DNA of 5,901 bases from JBOGZD01 sp050697155 (GCA_050697155.1 JBOGZD010000147.1:1-5901), one strand, 5' to 3'; shown: positions 1 through 5,610, counted from the first letter of the stretch. A program made the numbers and translations. The notes: generated from the letters alone by a model not told the origin.

Positions 1-1
1 G

Positions 2-223
2 GGAGTGGAGCCGACCAACAACCGCGCCGAGCGCGGCCTGCGCCACGCGGTCATCTACCGCAAGCTCTCCCAGGGCAGCCGCTGCGAGCGCGGCGCGCTT
101 GCCACCGAGCGGCTGCTCTCGGCGGCGATCAGCTGCCGGCTTCAGGGCCGCTCGCTGTTCGCCTATCTGGTCGAGGTCTCCCAAGCCTCCATCCGCGGTC
201 AGCCCGCGCCCGCGCTGGTCTGA
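2..223 (+). CDS. IS66-family transposase, C-terminal fragment (5' end outside window)
   Basis: This is the last 73 codons of an IS66-type DDE transposase (TnpC), which cuts and joins the ends of its insertion sequence. The frame is open from base 2 and enters from outside the window; the GTG at 5 is probably an internal valine codon (GVEPTNN), not a start. The PTNNRAERGLRHAVIYRKLSQG stretch (bases 11-76) matches the conserved end of the IS66 catalytic domain, where the Glu of NNxAER is the last DDE acidic residue. The segment around ERLLSAAISCRLQGRSLFAYL (bases 107-169) matches the small IS66 C-terminal domain. The protein ends naturally at TGA 221-223. Whether the upstream part is intact cannot be seen. 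Family assignment is strong and rests on recognised motifs. Confidence 0.88.
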   Translation, partial: GVEPTNNRAERGLRHAVIYRKLSQGSRCERGALATERLLSAAISCRLQGRSLFAYLVEVSQASIRGQPAPALV

Positions 224-238
224 GCCGGACCGACTGAA

Positions 239-245
239 CGCTTAC
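239..245 (+). repeat. Possible right terminus of the IS66 element
   Basis: CGCTTAC, 15 bases after the transposase stop, reads GTAAGCG on the other strand. IS66-family inverted repeats characteristically begin GTAA, often GTAAGCG, so the element may end at base 245. The left end and the target duplication lie outside the window, so this is a motif-based suggestion only. Confidence 0.4.
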
Positions 246-287
246 AATTATCTGGCCACCAGTGGGGATTCTTGTTGGCCCTTGACA
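246..287 (-). mobile_element. Possible IS21-family terminus remnant
   Basis: Read on the minus strand, this 42-base piece begins TGTCAAGGGCCAACAAGAAT and continues with a CCCCACTGGTGGCCA block. IS21-family elements typically begin TGTCA/TGACA and carry such GGCCA/CCCCACTGG blocks as internal terminal repeats. The TGACA end at 283-287 lies exactly where similarity to the neighbouring reductase gene stops. The rest of such an element is absent, perhaps because the IS66 copy inserted into it. The assignment is from remembered family features and needs an ISfinder comparison. Confidence 0.4.
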
Positions 288-579
288 CGTTCCCCTCAAC
301 GCTCTCGAGGGTCGTCGAAAAGACCACCTTCGGGAGCGCCTGCCAGAGCTCCGCGAACTCGCGCCCGGCCGTCCCGAACAAGGGGTCTTGGTCGGCGGTC
401 TCCCAGTAGGCCATCGTCTCGTACAGACGGCGGCCTAAGAGATGCGCGCCCAGCTGGCGTATCCGATCGGTGTGGAAGCGGAAGAGCTCCTCGCTCGGCG
501 TAGTCCAGCTGAAATCCCCGTCCGGACCGGCGATGAATCCGTCCGCCGAAACGCTCATGGAGTAGATCAGCTTGCCCAC
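286..579 (-). pseudogene. Truncated dihydrofolate reductase-like (RibD C-terminal family) gene
   Basis: The start is GTG at 577-579, preceded by a purine-rich AGGACAGGA that can act as ribosome binding site. The first 97 codons are typical of the stand-alone dihydrofolate reductase-like proteins of the RibD C-terminal fold: an N-terminal strand and loop with SMSVSADGFIAGPDGD (residues 7-22), LLGRRLYETMAYWE (47-60), and LPKVVFSTTLESV (82-94). Intact members run about 180-190 residues and end in a GGA...GLVDEY...LGGG region that forms the rest of the NADPH-binding fold. Here similarity stops at about residue 97, next to TGACA at 283-287. The frame reads on as 29 unrelated residues to a stop at 199-201, antisense to the transposase tail. 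The gene is therefore almost certainly non-functional, broken by mobile DNA. Substrates of these proteins are mostly unknown. Confidence 0.75.
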
Positions 580-1085
580 AGGTCACGTCCTGTCCTCGGT
601 GTTGGTGCTCCTATGACTGGGCGACGCGTCGAAAGTAATCGCATCGCGCTCACCCTTTGCCCGACGACCGGAAGCCGCGCGGCTACGCGGAGCCGCTGCT
701 CCTTCGCGCGATGAGGATCAGTGCGCCAGCTTGCCGACGCATTATTTGTTTGGCTCGATTCCGGTCCGTGCGAACCACTAGGTTCGGCCGTGGCTGCTGC
801 GTTTAGGTGATTGCGAAAGCGAACGGGCGGCACGCGAGACTTCTGCCCGTCGTCCGAGGCGCAAGTCTCCGACACGTCGATCAAGGCCGCTGAGGGACCC
901 GCATTCGTGGCAATGCAGGAGGCGCCTTCTCCTACAGGGGCCACCCTCCAGCAATCAAGGGCGCGCGGGACGATGCCGCTCGCGCACGAAAGCGGTCGTC
1001 TCAGGCAGGCGATCTCGCGGACGCTCGGACGTCGTACAACTCGGGTCGGTCTGGGACGGCAGAAAGGTCCTCCCTGGTGCCTGAT
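580..1085. other. 506-base region without a recognisable gene
   Basis: No open frame here has recognisable protein motifs, and the overlapping frames look like random translations. Structures seen: a perfect 10-bp palindrome CGACGCGTCG at 622-631, about 45 bases upstream of the broken reductase gene; a perfect 12-bp palindrome AGCCGCGCGGCT at 673-684; a stem ACGGGCGG/TTGCCCGT-like pairing (823-830 with 843-850, one G-T) around a 12-base loop; and a small GCATT/AATGC hairpin at 901-916. None has a T-run to make it a convincing terminator. The stretch near 741-780 is locally more AT-rich and may be old mobile-element or decayed gene DNA. Confidence 0.5.
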
Positions 1086-2207
1086 TCAGCGTGTAGCGGG
1101 ACGTTGCTCGCGGGCATAGCCGCCTGGTCCCGGAGGTGTGCCGCCGCGAGAAGGCCGCCGATGACGGGTCTCGCGCGGTCTGATGGATTCTCGTTTGCCG
1201 AGGGGGCGCCGCTGCATCTTGGACCGCGCGCGGCGAGGTGGGTAGGGAACGAGCGACGCGCGCTCCTCGTCCCAGAGCTTCAGCCGCATCGCGCCGGCGC
1301 TGCCCCGCACGGTGACGGTCGGTGCGCGCGCGAAGATCGCCTGCTCCTCGTGAGCGGCGCGGAGCCGATAGTTCGGGATCTTCGCGCTGAGGTGATGCAC
1401 GTGGTGGTAGTTCGCGTTGCCCACCGCCCAGGCCAGCGCCCGCGGGAGCTTCAGGTACGAGCTCCCCTGCAGCGCGGCGAGCTCGAACTGCCAGTCGCCG
1501 GCGGAGCGGTAGTACGTCTCCTCGTATTGGTGCTGGACGTAGAGCATCCAGGCGGCAACCGCACCGCCGGTAACCAGGGTCGTCCCCTGGATCAGCAGGT
1601 ACGTCTGCCAGCCCACCGCTGTGCTCCAGCCGATCGCCCAGGCGGCGAGCGCGAGGTTGGTGACCACCACGCTGGAGAGGATCCGCCGGGGCATGCCTCG
1701 CCGCGGGAAGCGCCGCTCGAACAGAAACACCAGGCTCGGGCCGACGAAGAGCATCAGCACGGGATTGCGATAGGCGCGGTAGTAGACCTGCCGAGCGGGC
1801 GAGGCGGCCGCGTACTCGGCCACGGTCATCGTGTAGATCTCGCCCGGCCCGCGCTTGTCGAGGTTGCCCGTGTTCGCATGGTGGAGGCTGTGCTGGCGCT
1901 GCCACCAGCGGTACGGCGTGAACAGCAGGAAGCCGAGGAGGTGCCCAAAGGTGGCGTTTGCGCGACGCGACTCGAACATCGCGTTGTGAGTCAGGTCGTG
2001 GAAGAACGAGTACATCCGCACGAGGAACACGGTTGCGAGCAAGCCAAGGGCCACCGCGATCGGGGGGCTCGGCTGGGCGGCCGCCGCCAAGACCCAAACG
2101 CCGAGATAGGGAAAGACCACGCTCGCGAGCTGCGCGAGGCTCCGCCTTCGGTCAACCTCGAGATAGGGCGCCAGCTCGCGCTTCCAGGTGGCGCGGATTG
2201 GATCCAT
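1086..2207 (-). CDS. Membrane fatty acid desaturase
   Basis: A 373-residue integral membrane di-iron desaturase that would use O2 and an electron donor to introduce a double bond into acyl chains of membrane lipid. All three histidine boxes are present: HDLTH (residues 70-74), HSLHH (106-110) and HHVHH (268-272, HxxHH). The YVQHQYEETYY motif (223-233) is typical of the DesA/Bacillus Des acyl-lipid group, so a delta-12/omega-6-like activity is possible, but regiospecificity cannot be read from sequence. Hydrophobic segments lie at about 25-44, 49-66, 86-99, 148-163, 177-197 and 203-223. ATG at 2205-2207 follows AGGAAG (2213-2218) with a five-base gap. After about residue 323 (LVPYPP) the last 50 residues are an Arg/Pro/Gly-rich tail without family character, possibly translated beyond an ancestral stop. 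It is transcribed divergently from the ferritin-like gene cluster. Confidence 0.9.
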   Translation of the reverse strand: MDPIRATWKRELAPYLEVDRRRSLAQLASVVFPYLGVWVLAAAAQPSPPIAVALGLLATVFLVRMYSFFHDLTHNAMFESRRANATFGHLLGFLLFTPYRWWQRQHSLHHANTGNLDKRGPGEIYTMTVAEYAAASPARQVYYRAYRNPVLMLFVGPSLVFLFERRFPRRGMPRRILSSVVVTNLALAAWAIGWSTAVGWQTYLLIQGTTLVTGGAVAAWMLYVQHQYEETYYRSAGDWQFELAALQGSSYLKLPRALAWAVGNANYHHVHHLSAKIPNYRLRAAHEEQAIFARAPTVTVRGSAGAMRLKLWDEERASLVPYPPRRARSKMQRRPLGKRESIRPRETRHRRPSRGGTPPGPGGYAREQRPATR

Positions 2208-2237
2208 CGGCGCTTCCTACGGCCGCGCGCGGCGGGC

Positions 2238-2262
2238 GGATCAGCCGTCGTTCGACTGATCC
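2238..2262. promoter_or_regulatory. Candidate operator: inverted repeat in divergent intergenic region
   Basis: GGATCAG (2238-2244) and CTGATCC (2256-2262) form a perfect 7-bp inverted repeat with an 11-base spacer. It lies 30 bases upstream of the desaturase start and 88 bases upstream of the ferritin-like gene start. The geometry fits a dimeric regulator site controlling either or both divergent genes. No regulator is identified, and no promoter hexamers are convincing nearby. Confidence 0.4.
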
Positions 2263-2300
2263 AGAGGCCGTGCGGCTGCGTACACGGGGTGAGTACGAAA

Positions 2301-2325
2301 GTCCCCTGCCGGGGACGATGTCCCC
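2301..2325 (+). promoter_or_regulatory. Leader with two mutually exclusive hairpins
   Basis: GGGGAC at 2311-2316 can pair perfectly with GTCCCC at 2301-2306 (4-base loop) or with the second GTCCCC at 2320-2325 (3-base loop), but not with both. The structure ends 12 bases before the GGAGGAG ribosome binding site of the first ferritin-like gene. It could influence leader stability or translation; function is unproven. Confidence 0.35.
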
Positions 2326-2349
2326 CGCAAGCCCATGGAGGAGTCCCAC

Positions 2350-3027
2350 ATGTCAACAGCTCGCAATCCCGAGCGGAGCGCCCTGCGGCGCATCGCCAGG
2401 GACCCCGTGTCGCGCAGGAGGTTCCTGGCGCTGACGGGTGGCACCGGCGCGTCCGCCGCGCTGCTCGCCGCCTGTGGCGACGACGACGAGGATGAGGAGG
2501 CGGCCACCACCACCGAGGACATGGCGACGGGCGAAGACCCGCTGGAGATGTTCGGCGAGGGTGACGTCGGAATCGTCAACTACGCGCTGACGCTCGAATA
2601 CCTCGAGGCCGGCTTCTACGCCGCGGTCGCCAAGAGCGGCCTATTCAACGGCGATCAGCTCGCGCTGATCAAGACGATCGGCGAGCAAGAGCAGGAGCAC
2701 GTCGACGCGCTCACCGCCACCGCCAAGGACCTGGGCGGCACTCCGGCAAAGGAGCCGAAGGCGAACTTCCCGCTCGAGAGCGCCGAGGAGGTCGTATCGC
2801 TCGCGGCCACGGTCGAGAACCTCGGTGCGGCGGCCTACCTCGGGCAGGCCGCGGCGATCGAGAATCCCGACGTCCTGGCGGCGGCGCTCTCCATCCACAC
2901 GAACGAGGCGCGCCACGCGGCGACCCTGAACGTGCTGGCCGGTGAGCCGGTCACGCCCGACGGGGCGTTTGCCCAGGGCGCCGACGCGCAGACGGTCCTC
3001 GACGAGGTCCAGCCGTTCCTCGCCTGA
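2350..3027 (+). CDS. Tat-exported lipoprotein, ferritin-like domain (first paralogue)
   Basis: A 225-residue exported ferritin-like protein (Ferritin_2/DUF4439-like fold). The start at ATG 2350 is chosen because a strong GGAGGAG (2337-2343) sits six bases upstream and would overlap the alternative ATG at 2335. The N-terminus has a twin-arginine motif SRRRFL (21-26), a hydrophobic stretch, and a lipobox LAAC (39-42), so the mature protein should be lipid-anchored at Cys42 on the outer membrane face, followed by an acidic, Thr-rich linker (43-66). The four-helix domain keeps a full di-iron set: E83 (LEYLE), E114 and H117 (EQEH), E156 (VENLG), E186 and H189 (EARH). Likely roles are iron oxidation/storage or peroxide handling outside the cytoplasm; which one is not shown. 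It is the first gene of the six-gene cluster, 25 bases before its paralogue, and both end VQPFLA. Confidence 0.88.
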   Translation: MSTARNPERSALRRIARDPVSRRRFLALTGGTGASAALLAACGDDDEDEEAATTTEDMATGEDPLEMFGEGDVGIVNYALTLEYLEAGFYAAVAKSGLFNGDQLALIKTIGEQEQEHVDALTATAKDLGGTPAKEPKANFPLESAEEVVSLAATVENLGAAAYLGQAAAIENPDVLAAALSIHTNEARHAATLNVLAGEPVTPDGAFAQGADAQTVLDEVQPFLA

Positions 3028-3052
3028 GGCGCGACGGAACCGAAAGGAAGAC

Positions 3053-3688
3053 ATGGCAGAGAAGACACAGACGGCGCCGGAGCTGGCCTCGATCGAGGTC
3101 GAGAACCTGAGCCGCAGCACGTTTCTGATGCGGGGCGCGCTTGCCGCCGGCGCGGCGTACGGCGCGCTCGCGGTCGGGCCACTGGTTCGCAGCGCGTTCG
3201 CGCAGGGCGGAAACGGGGACATCGAGATCCTCAACTTCGCGCTGACGCTCGAGTACCTCGAGGCCGCCTTCTACGAGGAGGCCGGCAAGGAGGTCTCAGG
3301 TCTCAGCGGCGAGGTCGCCGGCTACGTGAAGACGTTCGGCGGCGAGGAGCAGGAGCACGTCGACGCGCTCTCGGCGACGATCAAGGATCTCGGCGGCAAG
3401 CCCGTCAAGGCCCCGGGCGTCGACTTCGGTGATGCGTTCTCTACCGTGGACTCGTTCCTTAAGACGGCGATCACGTTCGAGGACCTCGGCGTCAGCGCCT
3501 ACAACGGCGCCGCCCCGATGATCCAATCGAAGGACCTGCTGGCCACGGCCGGCGGCATCGTCCAGGTCGAGGGCAGGCACGCGGCGGCGCTTCGCTTCGC
3601 GGCCGGCGAGCCTCCCGCGCCAGCGGCGTTCGACCCGACGATGACGACCGATGAGGTCCTCAAGGCGGTTCAGCCGTTCCTCGCCTAG
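3053..3688 (+). CDS. Exported ferritin-like protein (second paralogue)
   Basis: A 211-residue paralogue of the preceding protein. ATG 3053 follows AAAGGAAG (3043-3050) closely. The N-terminus has SRSTFLM (20-26), which resembles a Tat motif but has Ser for the second arginine, then a hydrophobic segment (28-44) and a signal peptidase I site AFA (48-50) before QGG. There is no lipobox, so this protein should be released or soluble. The di-iron ligands are all present: E67 (LEYLE), E99 and H102 (EQEH), E143 (FEDLG), E173 and H176 (EGRH). The shared blocks LTLEYLEA.FY, EQEHVDAL and VQPFLA at the C-terminus show a tandem duplication; 24 identical bases occur at 2689-2712 and 3347-3370. The pair might form a mixed complex, an inference only. 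Export route (Tat, Sec, or carried by the first paralogue) is uncertain. Confidence 0.87.
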   Translation: MAEKTQTAPELASIEVENLSRSTFLMRGALAAGAAYGALAVGPLVRSAFAQGGNGDIEILNFALTLEYLEAAFYEEAGKEVSGLSGEVAGYVKTFGGEEQEHVDALSATIKDLGGKPVKAPGVDFGDAFSTVDSFLKTAITFEDLGVSAYNGAAPMIQSKDLLATAGGIVQVEGRHAAALRFAAGEPPAPAAFDPTMTTDEVLKAVQPFLA

Positions 3689-3765
3689 TCGCCATCGCTG
3701 CGGCGGCGGTCCTCGCGCTCGCGGGGGTCGCCGGCTGCGGCGCGGACACAGACGAGGCCAAAGCC
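3685..3765 (+). other. Lipoprotein signal peptide coding without a canonical start codon
   Basis: In the frame of the downstream cupredoxin, codons from 3682 read R-L-V-AIAAAAVLALAGVAGC-GADTDEAKA. This is an excellent lipoprotein signal: a hydrophobic core, lipobox VAGC (Cys at 3736-3738) and a short polar linker. The frame is open back to a stop at 3652-3654, but it contains no ATG, GTG, TTG or CTG before 3766. The second ferritin-like gene ends at TAG 3686-3688, inside this segment. Possible explanations: a rare start such as ATC (3694) or GTC (3688), an assembly collapse around the CGCCTAG overlap that removed the true start, or a real lesion. Confidence 0.7.
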
Positions 3766-4020
3766 GTGCCCGAAAGCGCCGCGATCGCGATCGCCGAGTT
3801 CCTCTATGCCCCGGAGAACGTTACGGTCGCCGCGGGCAGCGCGGTCATCTGGGCTAACGAGGACAAGGCGCCGCACACGGCGACCGCTCGCGACGAATCG
3901 TTCGACACCGGGACCCTGGAGAAGGGTGATTCAGGTGAGATCGTCCTCGACGAGCCCGGCACCTACGAGTACTACTGCCGGTTCCACCAGTTCATGAACG
4001 GCACGATCGAAGTCGAATGA
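3766..4020 (+). CDS. Cupredoxin (amicyanin/plastocyanin-like type-1 copper protein)
   Basis: A small blue-copper domain that would carry single electrons outside the cytoplasm. The listed coordinates begin at the first canonical start, GTG 3766, giving 84 residues; the biologically complete protein probably begins further upstream with the lipoprotein signal described at 3685-3765. Copper ligands are all visible: H37 (APHT), C71, H74 and M77 in CRFHQFM, with the CxxHxxM spacing of amicyanin. The beta-sandwich pattern (APENVTVAAGSAVIWANED, then GTYEYYC, then GTIEVE) is typical. GTG 3766 has no good ribosome binding site, and starting there would leave the domain in the cytoplasm, which argues against it as the true start. 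The gene sits between the ferritin-like pair and tatA, suggesting it exchanges electrons with the di-iron proteins or serves them as oxidant; that is inference. Confidence 0.82.
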   Translation: MPESAAIAIAEFLYAPENVTVAAGSAVIWANEDKAPHTATARDESFDTGTLEKGDSGEIVLDEPGTYEYYCRFHQFMNGTIEVE

Positions 4021-4036
4021 CAAGGAGCTGAAATCC

Positions 4037-4249
4037 ATGCCCAGCATCGGTCCCCTCGAAATCGCGATCGTCCTGATCATCGCGCTCGTGATCTTCGGCC
4101 CCAAGCGGCTACCGGAGCTCGGCAGCTCCGCGGGCCGCGGGCTCCGCGAGTTCAAGCACTCGATCACGGGCGCCGTCGACGAGGCCAAGGAAGCCGCCAA
4201 GGACGACGAGGCCGTCGAGCCTCGCCGGATCGAGGGATCGTCTCCGTAG
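4037..4249 (+). CDS. tatA: Sec-independent protein translocase subunit TatA
   Basis: A 70-residue TatA/TatE-type protein, the pore-forming or membrane-thinning component of the twin-arginine pathway that exports folded proteins. It has an N-terminal membrane helix (about residues 5-20), the conserved FGPKRLPELG hinge (20-29), an amphipathic helix (GRGLREFKHSI, 33-43) and a short charged tail, the usual architecture and length for TatA. ATG 4037 follows AAGGAG (4022-4027) at a nine-base spacing. It lies 16 bases after the cupredoxin stop. No tatB or tatC is in the window, so it must work with TatC encoded elsewhere. Its placement beside a gene with an SRRRFL signal suggests extra Tat capacity for these cofactor-binding proteins. 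The in-frame TAG at 4247-4249 is followed eight codons later by the sigma factor start. Confidence 0.92.
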   Translation: MPSIGPLEIAIVLIIALVIFGPKRLPELGSSAGRGLREFKHSITGAVDEAKEAAKDDEAVEPRRIEGSSP

Positions 4250-4273
4250 AACGCTGCGAGACGGCGCAAGTCG

Positions 4274-4894
4274 ATGGACTCGAGCCCGAAGCTGGCACCC
4301 GAGGCGCTCACCCGCCTCGCCGACGAGGATCTGATCACCCTGGTCGGGCGGCGGAGCGCGGACGCCTTCGCCGTCCTTTACGACCGGCATGGCGGCGCGG
4401 CCTACTCGCTGGCTCATCGGATCGTCGGCGACGCCGGCGTGGCGGAGGACGTCACCCAGGAGGCGTTCTTCTCGCTGTGGCGAAGCGGCGAGCGATTCGA
4501 CGCCGCGCGGGGCAGCGTCCGCTCGTGGACGCTCGGGATCGTTCGCAACCGCGCGATCGATGCGCTGCGGCACGGCGCCGGCTCGGCGCCGAGACTCGAT
4601 CTCGACGACGAGGCCCTGCTGGATGCGGAGCCCTCGGATCGCCTGACCGACACCGAGGCGATCCGCCGCGAGACGGCGAGCCGCGTCCGCAGCGCGCTGC
4701 GCGACCTGCCGACGGAGCAGTCCCAGGTGATCAGTCTCGCCTACTTCGGCGGGTTCACCCACACCGAGATCGCCGACATGCTCGGAAGCCCGCTGGGGAC
4801 GGTGAAGGGGAGAATGAGGCTCGGGTTGGAGAAGATCCGCTTTGCCCTTGCTGAAGGCATGAGCGTCGACAGCCCCGGCGAGGAATCGAGATGA
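4274..4894 (+). CDS. ECF (group 4) RNA polymerase sigma factor
   Basis: A 206-residue extracytoplasmic-function sigma factor. Region 2 spans about residues 30-99, with AFAVLYDRHGGAAYSLA (core binding) and AEDVTQEAFFSLW (57-69, promoter -10 recognition). A variable acidic linker (100-135) follows. Region 4 spans about 141-190, with a helix-turn-helix in THTEIADMLGSPLGTVKGRM (162-181) that reads the -35 element. ATG 4274 has no clear Shine-Dalgarno sequence (GAG at 4258-4260 is too far away), so translation may depend on coupling to tatA, which ends 24 bases upstream in the same frame. The downstream RskA-like gene suggests the SigK/RskA-type arrangement, but I do not assign the sigK name. It probably drives its own cluster; a matching promoter was not identified with confidence. 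Confidence 0.92.
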   Translation: MDSSPKLAPEALTRLADEDLITLVGRRSADAFAVLYDRHGGAAYSLAHRIVGDAGVAEDVTQEAFFSLWRSGERFDAARGSVRSWTLGIVRNRAIDALRHGAGSAPRLDLDDEALLDAEPSDRLTDTEAIRRETASRVRSALRDLPTEQSQVISLAYFGGFTHTEIADMLGSPLGTVKGRMRLGLEKIRFALAEGMSVDSPGEESR

Positions 4895-5610
4895 CCGGCG
4901 AAGAGCGCCACCGCGACTACGAGGCCCTGCGCGACGATCTCGCCGCGTACGCCCTCGGCGCCCTGCCGGAAGACGATGCGGCCGGGCTCGAGGAGCACCT
5001 CGAGGCATGTCCGCGCTGTCGCGACCTCCTGCGCTGGCTCAGCCCAGCGGTCGACGTGCTTCCGGCCGCCGTGCCGCAGCTGAGCCCGCCGAGCGCACTG
5101 CGCGAGCGCGTGATGGCCGTGGTCCGGGAGGAGGCTGCCCCGAAACCCGGACCGTCACGCCCCGAGCGGTGGTGGGGCCGTCGGCCGGCGCGAGCCGCGC
5201 CTCGCCCGGCAATCGCCGTAGCGCTGGTCGCAACCCTCGCGGTCGGCCTCGCCGGCGGCTATGCGATCCGAGGCGACGAAGGGGGCGAGCAGCCCGAAAT
5301 CACGTTCGTCGAAGCGCGGCCGCTGACCGGCGACCCGAACGTCTCGGCGACCCTCGAGCGCCGCGGCGACTCGGCGACGCTTCACGTGCACGAGCTCCCC
5401 GGTCTGCCCCCGTCGAAGGTCTACGAGGTCTGGGTCGAGCGCGGCGGCGTCATGGAGCCCTCGACGCTGTTCGTGGTCGGGAAGGACGGTTCGGGCCGCG
5501 CCGCCGTTCCCGGTCCGCTCGAGGGCGCGGAGCGCGTGCTCGTCACCGCCGAGCCTCGTGGCGGCAGCCAGAGCCCGACGAGCCCACCGCTCCTCGCCGC
5601 AACCCTGTAG
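4891..5610 (+). CDS. RskA-like anti-sigma factor (zinc-binding, single-pass membrane)
   Basis: A 239-residue transmembrane anti-sigma factor, the expected partner of the sigma factor it overlaps by four bases (ATGA, 4891-4894), so translation is likely coupled. The cytoplasmic N-terminal part has the anti-sigma zinc motif HLEACPRC (H36, C40, C43, HxxxCxxC), which holds the sigma factor inactive. A Pro/Arg-rich linker (60-106) leads to one membrane helix (about 107-126, AIAVALVATLAVGLAGGYAI). The extracytoplasmic part (about 130-235) resembles the RskA C-terminal domain, including LHVHELPGLPPSKVYEVWVE (164-183). Known RskA-type proteins are released from their sigma factor by regulated proteolysis after an outside signal; the signal here is unknown, but metal or redox state would fit the neighbours. 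It is the last gene of the cluster. Confidence 0.9.
   Translation: MTGEERHRDYEALRDDLAAYALGALPEDDAAGLEEHLEACPRCRDLLRWLSPAVDVLPAAVPQLSPPSALRERVMAVVREEAAPKPGPSRPERWWGRRPARAAPRPAIAVALVATLAVGLAGGYAIRGDEGGEQPEITFVEARPLTGDPNVSATLERRGDSATLHVHELPGLPPSKVYEVWVERGGVMEPSTLFVVGKDGSGRAAVPGPLEGAERVLVTAEPRGGSQSPTSPPLLAATL

Noticed and set aside
745..777. tRNA T-arm-like stretch around GGCTCGATTCCGG
   Set aside because: The loop lacks the TTC at the correct place, the flanking stem does not pair properly, and no anticodon or acceptor arm can be built upstream.
567..944. Minus-strand open frame (125 codons) in the gene-free region
   Set aside because: No ribosome binding site or motif was evident; the residue pattern looks random and it overlaps the reductase start.
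955..2097. Minus-strand open frame (380 codons) overlapping the desaturase
   Set aside because: Out-of-frame shadow of the desaturase; composition is Arg/Pro/Ala-rich without domain features.
2263..2300. ECF-type promoter for the cluster
   Set aside because: No convincing -35 GGAAC-like and -10 pair at proper spacing; several partial matches are equally poor.
1077..2495. Long plus-strand open frame (472 codons)
   Set aside because: It lies antisense to the desaturase with its three histidine boxes and runs into the first ferritin-like gene; the translation has no recognisable motif. High GC keeps antisense frames open.
3651..3857. ATG 3651 frame (MRSSRRFSRSSP...) as the cupredoxin start
   Set aside because: The basic N-terminus is tempting before the hydrophobic signal, but it is in a different frame, would need an extra base removed after the ferritin stop, and has no ribosome binding site.
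4109..5008. Minus-strand open frame (299 codons)
   Set aside because: Antisense to tatA, the sigma factor and the anti-sigma start, all of which carry clear family motifs.
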